Below are positions 54,540 through 64,000 of a stretch of DNA of 64,000 nucleotides, piece after piece. Origin of the DNA: Polytrichum commune (lineage: Eukaryota > Streptophyta > Polytrichopsida > Polytrichales > Polytrichaceae); assembly GCA_950295325.1 (NCBI GenBank), contig OX485806.1, positions 29,882,001-29,946,000 on the forward strand. Direction: 5' to 3'. Under the pieces are notes generated by a model. The model saw nothing but the letters and a program-made list of their open reading frames with translations. It ran no database searches and was not told the origin of the DNA. Position numbers and translations under genes: made by a program. The stretch's first letter is position 1. Every line of letters begins with the position of its first letter.

Positions 54540-56560
54540 AAAGATGAGTGTGACACGAGTTTTATGACGATTCCAAATGGTTTGATGTGTATGTGGACGG
54601 GCGTGTCTTAACAATGCAATATGACATTGACCATGTCGCAGGTGCCGTCCAATTGTGGATGGCAAAGTGGGGTTGCTCCTCGAGGACTGTGGGATATGCT
54701 ACCACTCTACTCCACCCAAGCATGTTGCAATTGTTGTCACCATGCACCCACCTTGTCACACACTAGACATCATTGCAGAGCATTTTCGCCAATATCCTAA
54801 GGAAGGTCGTGACTGGGAGCACGTTGACTATGAAATAATTTGTAGCGACATCGATAGCAGTGGATATGTCATTGGTTATTATGCCCCTATTCTCCCGACT
54901 GGTGTGAACAATTTTGATTCATGTTTTGTTGGAGGAGAATAGTCACCTTCGATATCATTCTGGTATCTGGGATTTCACGATTTACCAGCTCCACTTTTGA
55001 ACGACGTTGTGCTACGAATATCTAGCTCCACTTTACAAACAATGCCAGGCTACTGCATACCCAACCCCAGTGCACTATGGATTGTGTATTGCGTCATCGG
55101 CATAGTTACTTGTACTCTTCTTCTAAAAATTTTGGTTGATACTATCTTACATTGTTGTTTCCTGCACCTGTGAGGATGGTCAGTCGCTAAACCTTGCAAA
55201 TTATATGTGAACATCATGTCAAATGCTCCAAAAATGAAACAACAGTTGTTTGTCACAGTTGTTCATGTGTTTGGACATCACATTTGTAACACCTTCAGGG
55301 TCAAAGTGCCTGGATGTGGTAGACCCAAGTTCAACTCCAGCTGTAGCAAGCAATTCTTGAGGTCGACATGATCAGGGTGATATCCCCCGTCATGTCAACC
55401 CCAAGGTGAGCTGCTTCAGGTGTGGTATTTTTATTTATTGTTTGTTTATATTGCACCTTCTCCTTTTGTGTGCATAATAACTTTGCCCTGCATACTCAGT
55501 GAGAGCGTTTAGGTTCAGAATTGGTTGTCCTCTTGTTCTTCCCTGGCGATGTCTAACATTGATTTGGATGTCATTTACTGTTCGCGGTCCATTACGGTTT
55601 GTTCGGTGTGATGTGCTTTGAAATCGGCGCATTGGTTTTGTTGCTGCATTTGGGTATGTCATCGTTATGTAAGTTGTGTGGGTGAAACTCCACATTGTCA
55701 GTTCCCTCCTCCGTTGGGTGTAAGAAGGACGCGAAGACCCTACCCTGCTTTTAGACCAGTGCCGTCTCAATTCTGAAGAAACACTCACGGACTATCACTC
55801 CCTCAACAATCCGCCTGTTTTGCCTCGAAGTTCATGTGCATCGATTCACAACCATGGTGTCCTCTCCCCTTTTGGATTCTTACCTTCCCTTTTCCTGAGA
55901 TGGGCTCATATTTCCCTGGTATCCCAGATGCCCTATTTGTGGACCACATCTTGGAGGCTGTTCTGCAGAGGACCTTCGACGAGGTGACGACCCAACTTGG
56001 TGCGCTGCATGCGCCTTGTGGTTAAGGATTGAAGCCCGCTTGATTAGACGGCATCCTCAATGGCTTGCCAAGTTTCAGGCACGTCGTGAAAACCGGCGAC
56101 ACGCTGCACATGCTGCAACATTTAGTGTTCAGGTTTTGCGAAATTACCTGGAGCCATGAGGATGACATGCAACATTTCGAGAATTGGGCACACCAGGACA
56201 CAATCGGCGAAGAGACAATTGTGGTTGAGGATGCCGAGGTTTGAAGGTGTTGTTGTATTGGTCATAGTCACGTGATTATGTTTGTTCAGGTGGTCCTTGG
56301 GCAATTTTGTGGCTTGGGTTTTGGCAATCAGTGGACATTTACTTCGAGGATGAGGATGTGATCGTCGTGACATATGTGTTGTTTGGACTCCTCCAAGACA
56401 CTCCGTCTCGTTCAATCAGGCTTTGCATTTGCAAACCTTCATCGTGCAAGATCAAACATTTTATGTACGAGGCAGACATTTTCAGTCTGAATGTGGGAAA
56501 TATCTGGGAATATGTTTTGGAATATTGTCAATCCCACAAAACACAGTTATGAATTTGAAT
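54540..56560 (+). pseudogene. Decayed coding fragments of unknown origin
   Basis: Several plus-strand pieces have protein-like composition but are out of frame with each other: YDDSKWFDVYVDGRVLTMQY (about 54560), LEDCGICYHSTPPKHVAIVV..DYEIICSDIDSSGYVIGYYA (54655-54942), VVHVFGHHICNTFRVKVPGC (about 55260), FPGIPDALFVDHILEAVLQR (55834-56025) continuing in another frame as LIRRHPQWLAKFQARRENRR, and SVDIYFEDEDVIVVTYVLFG (56307-56552). The FPGIPDALF segment is faintly F-box-like, but I would not assign it. Most likely one or two broken genes or a large transposon's cargo. A minus frame at 55435-55788 overlaps and is less convincing. Confidence 0.4.
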
Positions 56561-57503
56561 AATGTTATGGGGCTATCAGTTTGATGTTTAAGCGTTTCAC
56601 AAATCTCCTTGCTTATTGAATATAAAGTGCATATTCTTCTGTGCATGCCCCTTTTGTTGTGGAGAATTAACATAGTTAAACGTTCATAACATCATTCAAC
56701 TATTATCAGTTGTTCCATTGTAATAATATTCAATGACAATGCTTCACTTGAATTTGACTCGTTTTTTAGGTTGAATCTACTCACAAACAAGCATTTATAA
56801 GGTGTAATTCTAGCACCTTACATGATATATTCCTGGCCGTACCCAACTTGGTCGGTGAGCTTAATAATGTTATGTTGGTATGCCAAAGACATGGCCTTCT
56901 CCTTGAAAGGTTTATTTACATGTTCATTGTAGTTTAATAATAAGGGTTGGTTAAAGGCTAGTTTCAATTGGATTGCTTCAAATGTGTATGTGTATTAAGG
57001 AGGGTCTACATCAAACCCACCAATGAGGTCCATGTCGTAGTGGTCATCTTTGACAACCTTCAAGGACCCCTCTACCTATATTTCACTAACCCTAATTTTC
57101 AATTGTATTGAGAGTTTGGAACATTGTCCATGTGTTCCCCCCTCGGCACACCAAAGCAATTATACACAAAATCCCCTATCTAATTGTTAATTTTACTTAA
57201 TTTTCACAAAAACATTTTAAATGACTTCGTTACAAAGAATATCAAGGTGCTGACATATCTCACAATTGCATGCATTTCTTCTATGTTCTGTGACAATTAC
57301 GGAACCAAACACATTTCTTCACAAAAATTGCACGCCAAACGGGAAGAAAACCATGGGTAGGCACCTCACAAAAAAGAGCGACCCCCAAAAAACCTATCTT
57401 GCCCATCTTGCTCGGAAGAAAAGTCTGTTCAAAATTATTTTGGGCATTGTTCTAAATTACAAAAATGGTCATATGCTACCCTATGCCCACGGTCATGTGA
57501 ACC
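56561..57503. other. Intergenic, no supported gene
   Basis: AT-rich; no recognised repeat end or coding signature. Confidence 0.4.
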
Positions 57504-57713
57504 CTATTTCATGAGCAAGCTCACATGAGCAGTGTATATGTTTGACAAAGTTTTTGCAAGTTTTTCTCCTTTGACACGCAAAAACTTGCACAAAAAAAAA
57601 ATGCACGTCAATTGACACGCACAATCTAGAAATTGACACGTACTGTGACTTGTGAAGAAGAAAACCACACGTCAATTGACACACTAGAAATTGAAATGAC
57701 ACGTATTACTTGA

Positions 57714-57727
57714 GTACTATAAAGTGC
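57714..57727 (+). promoter_or_regulatory. Candidate TATA box for the hAT-C ORF
   Basis: TACTATAAAGTG lies about 145 bp before the ATG at 57869, followed by A/C-rich leader-like sequence with no intervening long frame. Position and sequence fit a plant TATA element; no direct evidence of use. Confidence 0.35.
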
Positions 57728-57868
57728 AGCTCAAGTATCCGGAAAACATAACCCATAACAATAGAACTTCCTACACTCACTCACATACTTAAGTTCAACT
57801 TTGCTCTTGCAATTTCCTTTGTAACCGGGAGCTAAGACAGTGATCGGAGAGCAAGACTAACTAGGAAC

Positions 57869-58270
57869 ATGGCGAGGCAAATGTTTCAATACATTGAAGA
57901 AGAGAGTGACATGTGTAAGGGAGAACTCTTGGAATTTACGGAAACACTTCGACATGAGTGTGAGAACAAAATGATATTTGAGGCTTGGCGCATATGTGGT
58001 AGCAATTTGGAATGGCACACAAATTGGCCTAAACTTATGCAACTTTGGCAAAAAATTATACTCATTCCATCAAGTATAGCTATTTGTGAGAGAGGATTTT
58101 CCAAACAAAATGCAATCAAAAGCCACTTGCGCAATAGGTTGAACTTGAAGACCCTTGATGCTCTTATGCAGGTTTCTCTTTGTGGGCTTGAAGTGGATGC
58201 AATGGATTGGGCTACCATCTTCAACATTTGGAGAAACATACGAGACCGAAGGATACTTACACTCGATTGA
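57869..58270 (+). CDS. hAT transposase C-terminal dimerisation domain protein, 133 residues
   Basis: Intact frame ATG to TGA. Residues about 55-115 match the hAT C-terminal dimerisation region: WPKLMQLWQKIILIPSSIAI, then CERGFSKQNAIKSHLRNRLN and LKTLDALMQVSLCG; the SS/ACERGFS..N..IK..LRNRL pattern is diagnostic. The N-terminal 50 residues (MARQMFQYIEEESDMCKGEL on) are acidic and resemble the segment before hATC only loosely. The BED zinc finger and RNase-H catalytic core are absent, so it cannot be a full transposase (normally 600 or more residues). It sits inside TIRs with a plausible TATA box and leader. It may be a recent internal-deletion derivative, or a retained small protein able to dimerise with full-length transposase; that role is inference. 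Confidence 0.8.
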   Translation: MARQMFQYIEEESDMCKGELLEFTETLRHECENKMIFEAWRICGSNLEWHTNWPKLMQLWQKIILIPSSIAICERGFSKQNAIKSHLRNRLNLKTLDALMQVSLCGLEVDAMDWATIFNIWRNIRDRRILTLD

Positions 58271-58499
58271 TAGTTTTTTTTTGTTACAAATCAAGTTTGT
58301 TTTTTATTATTCAAAATATTGGTTTTCTAAAATATTGTGTAAGCCAAAAATTGAGGTGACATTTTGGAATAAAATGTAGATGTCAATTGACATTCATTTT
58401 TGTTTTTGAAAACGTCACGTGACACTTTGGATTTGAGGTTGAACGTCACATGAAATTTGTCAAACATACACACTGCACATGAGCTTCCTCATGAAATAG

Positions 58500-60620
58500 C
58501 ATTTGTCGTTGATCCATGAATCATACTTGTGGTCCATTCATGGTGTTATGTGGGGCCATCGCTAAGATTATAGAATAATGTGGAAGGATGCAAACATATG
58601 GCTAGTCTCAGTTTGAATATGAGAGCATGCCTCCTCCCTTTTCCGGTACTACCGGTCAACTCTCATCATGTGTCCTATAATTGTTGCTTCCAATTTATCA
58701 CGTTTGTCCTTCATCTTAACATGATATTTACTTTATATGCTCCACCACCGGTCAAGCCCTTATTAAAATGTGGTTAGTATCTTCCCAGTCCTTGCCTGCC
58801 TCAAAACAGGCACCCTACAATGGAAAGAGAACAAACTCTATGGTCTTTATAAAGTTTAGTATCTTACATCAATTGTAACTATCTAATGCCAACTACAAGT
58901 GTGGGAGCAACAAGAAGAAGGGTGTGAGTTGCGCAAGTGCAAGTATCGGCGGCCATGGCCAAAGAAGCAAGCAAAGCCGATTGCCTTGAAGAAATGACAA
59001 TCACCCCTTGCAACTATTACGTAGGTGATTGTGTCCTAGTCACCGCAATGTCAAAAACATGGGCTTAGACCCCCTCGGGGGTGGGGGACTCGACATAGCC
59101 TGTACAATACTACATGGGTATACAAAGGGATATTTAATGAGAATTTGGTTTACAAAATATATTTCATGGAGGGATATTGTGCCACCTAGCTAGCATTATA
59201 CAAATATATAGGGTAGATTGAATTTTGATGGGCTAAATGTACCATAAGACCTCCCCCCCCCCCATGCGATTTTTCACATGAGTGCTTTATTCCATCCAAG
59301 TATAACTCAAAATCCAAAAGTTCATGGGTTTTCATCCATGAAGTAATACTTGTCATTGCCCATGTCACACTTTCGAATGACTTTGTCGACAGAAAGTGAC
59401 ATATGACCATGTATGCAAGGGATGTCTTTTTTTCCTTTCCAATCATTTATATGTTGTATACATAGTTGAGGCAAATTATTCTAGAATTTTAATAATGCCA
59501 TATACATGCAAGAGACCATTATTACTGTATGATTATATGTATAGTTTTTTTAATAATGATTTTTTTATATATATAGGGGGTTTTATTGAAAGATCATGGA
59601 TGCATGTGGTTTCCACACTTAACAAAGAGGTCACCCTTGGGGGCCCAAACACAACATCCATGCCCCCAACCCAACTTGATGCAACTTTTGGATTCAAACG
59701 GATGGAGGAGATGATCCCAATTTCAAGTTTGGGACACCTGAATTAAGGTAGACGTGCCTTAAACTGATTGCTTTTATCCTTGCACCCACTTCTAATAAGA
59801 TTACAAACATGCAATTAGTGCGAGATGATTAGCAAATCCAAATCATGCCCATAGCTTTTTGCCCCATAATGTTTGGAGCTCATATGAATATCTTATTGAT
59901 TTTCAAATTGATGGTTCTTGTGCTCACTAAGTGGTCATACATGTTCCCTCAATCATGTTGACTATTGAGTCTAGAATAGGTATCATATTTTGATCACCTA
60001 GTCCAATCTCTATCAAACACATGTCTTTTTGGTATCCATTCTTTAGATCCACACCTAGCCACATACCACTCTGCACAAATAGGTGTTCAAATTATTAATG
60101 TGTTGGAATTAGGCACGTGTGCCTTGTGAAGGAGCACCTTGACAAAAAAAGGAAATCCTCACCTCAATGATATGCACGTCAAAGAAGAGTTGTTGGCATG
60201 GCATCATCGACCTCCCACTCAATTCTTCTCTAACAACATTTGAGGTAGACATACCTAATTCAGTTACTTATCTTAATTGGACATCTACATTTGAGTGGTA
60301 TATGGCTAGATGTGGCTCCAAAACTAGATATGAAAAGGACATGTGTTTGAAAGAGATTTGACTACATGAACATATGAAAATTATTTTAGACTTAATAATC
60401 AATATAATTAAGGGGTGGGTTTGGGAGGAGGGGAGCTATATGACAATGGGAATCTACACTTTGATGATAAGAAATGTATTCATATGAGCTCCAATAAAAT
60501 TACGAGGAAAACGGCTATGACATCGATTTGGATTTGCTAACCATCTTGTTTAAATCGTATGCAATATCCTAGGAGAGGTGGGCTAGTTGGGGAAAAGTGA
60601 TCATTGTAGACTTATTGACC
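58500..60620. other. Intergenic, repeat-derived; no supported gene
   Basis: About 59945-60100 is repeat family J (copy at 19990) and 60330-60560 matches 4960-5220. Homopolymer C at about 59257. Frames of 65-116 codons here have no domain. Confidence 0.4.
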
Positions 60621-60657
60621 TTGTTGGGGAACCTTTGAATCAAAGGTTCCCCAACAA
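60621..60657. other. Perfect 37-bp inverted repeat with one-base centre
   Basis: TTGTTGGGGAACCTTTGA (60621-60638), a single A, then its exact reverse complement (60640-60657). Flanking bases do not extend the symmetry. Could be two fused TIRs of an extreme deletion derivative, or a cruciform/transcribed hairpin. Confidence 0.92.
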
Positions 60658-60707
60658 CCAATTCCAACAACAAAGTTATGGCTACATGAGGTTAGAACGA
60701 GGGCTAA

Positions 60708-60724
60708 GGGGGGGGGGGGGGGGG
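60708..60724 (+). repeat. Poly(G) run of 17
   Basis: Longest of the G/C homopolymers in the window (others near 11892, 14526, 17291, 34471, 51258, 59257 and 62366). Confidence 0.9.
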
Positions 60725-63240
60725 TGCGAAGATCTTCTCCATTAAGCGTGCACTTCCATGTTGTGTAAGGTGGATTGCTTAGTTGTCAAAGGTGCTAATT
60801 GATATGTGTCTATTATGCAATTTATCCATTTTTTGTTGTTACATGATTGGATTTATTATAATGTATAGCTTAATTTCTTCAAAAAGTAATCTATAAAGTT
60901 TGAAATTTTGAAGAAATAATTCAAGAATAAGAAATTGTTAAGCATAATTGTTTTTGGTGAAAACTATAATAATCTTAAACTCACACTTGTTGCTTGCAAT
61001 TGCACGGTTGTCACTTTTTTTGTTTTGTCAAGTCTTACACTCATAACTAATATTTAAGTGAACTTGTACCGAGGCCCTGGATATAATTATTACATAATGA
61101 ATTGGGTGGTAGGATCCTTGCATAAGATTGCAATTTAGGATCTTTTATTAGAATATGCAAAGATGAAATTAATGCAATTGAAACATTTGTATTATCTTTT
61201 CATTATTCATCAATATGTTGAACTTAAAATTGATTATCCTATTTTCTTTCATGATATTTCAATATCATAACATTTAGATAATCCATGAGGATTCACATAT
61301 TTCCTTCAGAATTTAGGTGTATTGCAAGTGTATCAAAGAGTTCGCCCATAGAATTGAGGTAATAAAAGAAATCAAAATATTTGAAAATATGTGCAGGTGT
61401 ATTAAAATGTGAGTTTCATTAAATACAACTCAATTAGAGAGAAATTTGTGTCTCTAAGGTAGGAAGCGGTTAAACCAACCCTTTGGTTGATTTAGCCCAT
61501 TTTTGAAGTCTACATGGATTAATGGTATGCATAATTGGCTTAGCAAATTGGCTTGGATATAGAAGAAACAAAAATAAGATACATCACATTATATGGATAT
61601 ACTACAAAATTTTGAAATCGCTTACCCTTAGTTATTGAAATCCCTTCCTAGACCCACAATTTTTCGGCTACAAACAAATCTTGTAACCATCCTAACACTT
61701 GCCCAAACCCACCTCCGTGTTTTGCCCAAAACCAACCCCGCTTTGTGCCCATGGCCAAACCTCCACACACTTAAACCAACACTCTACCCAATAAAATATT
61801 AGTTTCTTTATTTCTTTGCACATGAGATTCAAATAAAGCATATAAGTAACCCACCCTAGCTACTTTCTAGTGCTTGCCCAAACCCAACCCCATTTTCACC
61901 CAAAACCAACCATGCATTCTCATGGAACCGCCATGCTTTTCACCCACATCCGCCCTCGCTTTATGCAAGAGACATTGGATGGTTTGAGATGTGCTCCGGT
62001 CATGGGCTTAGGAGGCCTACATAGAGTGCACTTCTGGGAAGAGGCCAGAACTTTACACCCCCTACCTTTTTTTCAAAATATAAATCTAGGTAATCTCAAA
62101 TCTTTCTACAAGCTTGAACAACATGTCAAAATCAACCGTTATCTCACATAAACCACTGCACTTCAGTGCTCTAAGTATATATTTCTTATTTCTCCACCTT
62201 GATATATGTCTAATCCAATCACAACACTCATAAGCCTATAGGCTTAGCTCCCTTTCTACAGTAGAAAGGGCCTACCCAGGCCAGCCACTAGCCTCAACAA
62301 GCATGGACTCGAATCCCGCCTTGCAAACCTAGCATTGGCGATGACTTGGTCCACAAGTGCGCACACCCCCCCCCCCCTAGCCCAACCTTCATGTGGGGCC
62401 AACATCAATCTTCTGACACTATAAAATTGCAAGGTACAAGTTAAGTATCAGTCTAGTGTGGCATAGTGAATATCACTCATGATGATTACTACTCATTTTG
62501 TGAGGGAGCCCCAACATAATAGGGGCCTTATACCTAGATACATTCCAACCACATGGTGCAAGAGTCTAATGTTGAGTAATGTTATGATAAGACCTTTTGG
62601 CATCGTGGACCTTAAAATCAATTTCATTTCATCAAATTATAGAAGAAATAACTAATTGGTAATTGTCATCCAATAGTTTGTTACAATATAGACAAAGCAT
62701 CTAAGGTAGCCGACCCATTCCCGACCAACCAACCCATTTTCACATCTAAGTCAAACCTATTTCTATGCAACACAATATCAATCTTTGGTCAGTGTCGACA
62801 TCTCATGGCCAAAACCCAACACAACCAAATGTCAATGGCTAAGCTGACAACTAGGTGTAGATTGCAAGCATATTCATATGCCCTCATTATTGACTTTCAA
62901 GAATCAAGCGTTCTCGGTTTCCTAACCAATTGGCAATCAGAAAGAAGGTTGCCTATATCACGAGTACAGGTCGAAGAGAACATCCACTCAGAAAACTCAT
63001 AGTAATTTGGTTATTGCAAAAACAAATATTGAACAAAATATGAATCGCTCCTCATTTCTATATCTCTACACATAATCATTCATTTCTTCGATCATACTTT
63101 GTTAAACCGCAAATATGCTAAATTGCTTACATGGTCGGAAATAAGTCAGCCACCTTAACACCTAGTTGACAAGTTTAGGTATGTGACCATTCGTGTGGTT
63201 TATAGAAGGGGAAATCATATGCTCATGCTAGCAAGGAGTA
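60725..63240. other. Intergenic, no supported gene
   Basis: AT-rich. Two similar segments at about 61695-61790 and 61873-61960 share GCTTGCCCAAACCCA and CCCAAAACCAACC, a small local duplication. Around 62240-62320 a GACTCGAATCCCG string follows a short TTTCTACAGTAGAAA hairpin, weakly tRNA-like but not a tRNA. No gene supported. Confidence 0.4.
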
Positions 63241-63554
63241 AATTTGAAGGGCTATTACCCTTATTTTGGGGTCCAACCCTTCACTTTCCCTTCAAAATAT
63301 TTTGCAACCCTTCAAAAAGGAAGGGTTAATTTTCTATAAACCCTTCAAAATGAACGGCAAATAAAAAGTAACCCTTCCCTAATAATACTTATATTATAGT
63401 TTTCAACATCGCTTAAATGATAAACATGATAATGTGCACTTTCAACAAAAACTTCAATACATACATGAAGGACAATTTTTGAGGTAACCCTTCATTTTGA
63501 AAGGGAAAATTTTGAGTTACCCTTCCCTATGAAATACAAGCAACCCTTCAAATT
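63241..63554. mobile_element. TA-flanked TIR element rich in GAAGGGTT words
   Basis: 314 bp bounded by AATTTGAAGGGCTATTACCC and, in reverse, AATTTGAAGGGTTGCTTGTA, with TA on both sides (63239-63240 and 63555-63556). The 11-bp perfect end, TA flanks and lack of coding sequence suggest a Tc1/mariner-type MITE. Repeated CCCTTC/GAAGGG words run throughout. Confidence 0.6.
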
Positions 63555-64000
63555 TATGCCCTGCATGCTAGTATATAAACTGCACCACATTGTGGTTAAA
63601 AAATATGATGCATTATTTGTGGATTGGGTGATGCATAAACTACACTACTGGACTTTGATGGAAAAGCGGAGCAGGAGATAAATCATGGACTTTACTGTGA
63701 AGGACTCATCACGAGGATAGTATTATTGAAGAGGAATTAAAGCCTCGAGAAGAAGAAGTTCAAGGAATATTGGCATTTCTTTAGCTGACAGCACACAGTC
63801 ACCGTAACTCATAGTCAATCCCAATGTAAGCAAAAAGACAGGCCAAGGAATTAAGCTTAGTTTAGGCTGTGAATCTCGTGTGATGATTTGCCACATGTCA
63901 TGCACCAAGCCATCGTCCTCCAATCCGTCTCAATAAGTGAGTCGATTATTTTGCCCTACTTAGTCAAAGTGCATCAAAATAATTGGTTCAAGGCTTTCGC

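Larger units (their letters stand above)
52985..54545 (+). mobile_element. Possible solo LTR carrying a hairpin array and a pogo insertion
   Basis: The stretch starts TGTTGGGTTATGCAAG, a common start of Copia LTRs, and about 54355-54545 looks like an LTR core and R/U5 (GGGTATAAGAGAGAGAGC, a CTCTCCTATGG segment, TTGTAATGTACAAAG). The right boundary, a terminal CA and a 5-bp duplication could not be placed, and no primer-binding site or internal domain is seen. Tentative; the alternative is an unrelated intergenic array. Confidence 0.3.
57504..58499. mobile_element. TIR element bearing an intact hAT-C ORF
   Basis: 996 bp with imperfect inverted ends of about 45 bp: CTATTTCATGAGCAAGCTCA..GCAGTGTATATGTTTGACAAA at 57504-57549 and its reverse counterpart at 58456-58499 (reverse: CTATTTCATGAGGAAGCTCA). 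Inside the ends are clustered copies of a near-palindromic word, TCAATTGACA (about 57609, 57670, 58382, with shorter versions at 57635 and 57690), like transposase-binding subterminal repeats. No matching flanking octamer is visible (TGTGAACC versus CATTTGTC), so the duplication has decayed or the exact ends are slightly different. Confidence 0.78.

Noticed and set aside
62240-62320. tRNA gene
   Set aside because: A B-box-like string exists but the cloverleaf cannot be built and no A box fits.

Overview
The window looks like nuclear DNA of a land plant with an AT-rich, repeat-heavy genome. The basis is a spliced gene of the plant Lzipper-MIP1 type, a plant-style glyoxalase/VOC gene, GT-AG introns, and many small DNA transposons with readable terminal inverted repeats (TIRs) and target-site duplications (TSDs). 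The lineage cannot be fixed from sequence alone; a non-seed plant such as a bryophyte is only an impression.

Only two host genes are supported. At the left edge (26-1050, +) are the last two exons of a VOC/glyoxalase-I-like gene whose terminal exon plus 3' flank is tandemly triplicated downstream (to about 1990). In the centre (42288-45236, +) is a complete five-exon gene for a MIP1-type leucine-zipper protein that stops just before the place where family members normally carry DUF547. It is preceded by about 3 kb of GC-richer upstream/leader sequence containing a 157-bp tandem repeat.

The rest is mobile and repetitive DNA. Readable insertions are: PIF/Harbinger-type MITEs (5489-5876, 13873-14354, 19589-19739, 20795-21357, 27102-27582, 36810-37311, 37618-37715); a hAT-type MITE family with 8-bp TSDs (33240-33468, 49247-49472, 19542-19919 and fragments); a Mutator-like MITE pair with 9-10-bp TSDs (24959-25251, 48811-49100), one of them inside a minus-strand LINE remnant; a pogo-like element (53475-54190); a TA-flanked element (63241-63554); and a 1-kb TIR element (57504-58499) holding an intact 133-codon hAT dimerisation-domain ORF. 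Several families are nested (Harbinger in hAT, MULE in LINE, pogo in a hairpin array).

Tandem DNA includes a 54-bp minisatellite (7541-7808), a roughly 165-190-bp repeat punctuated by (GT)n (21838-22361), a diverged satellite-like array (50880-52560), and an array of short hairpins (53051-53473) whose stems change in compensating fashion around an AGAC loop. The last is the most unusual structure here. A stretch at 54540-56560 holds decayed coding fragments of unknown origin. Two host genes in 64 kb with recent-looking nested insertions suggest a gene-poor, transposon-shaped region.
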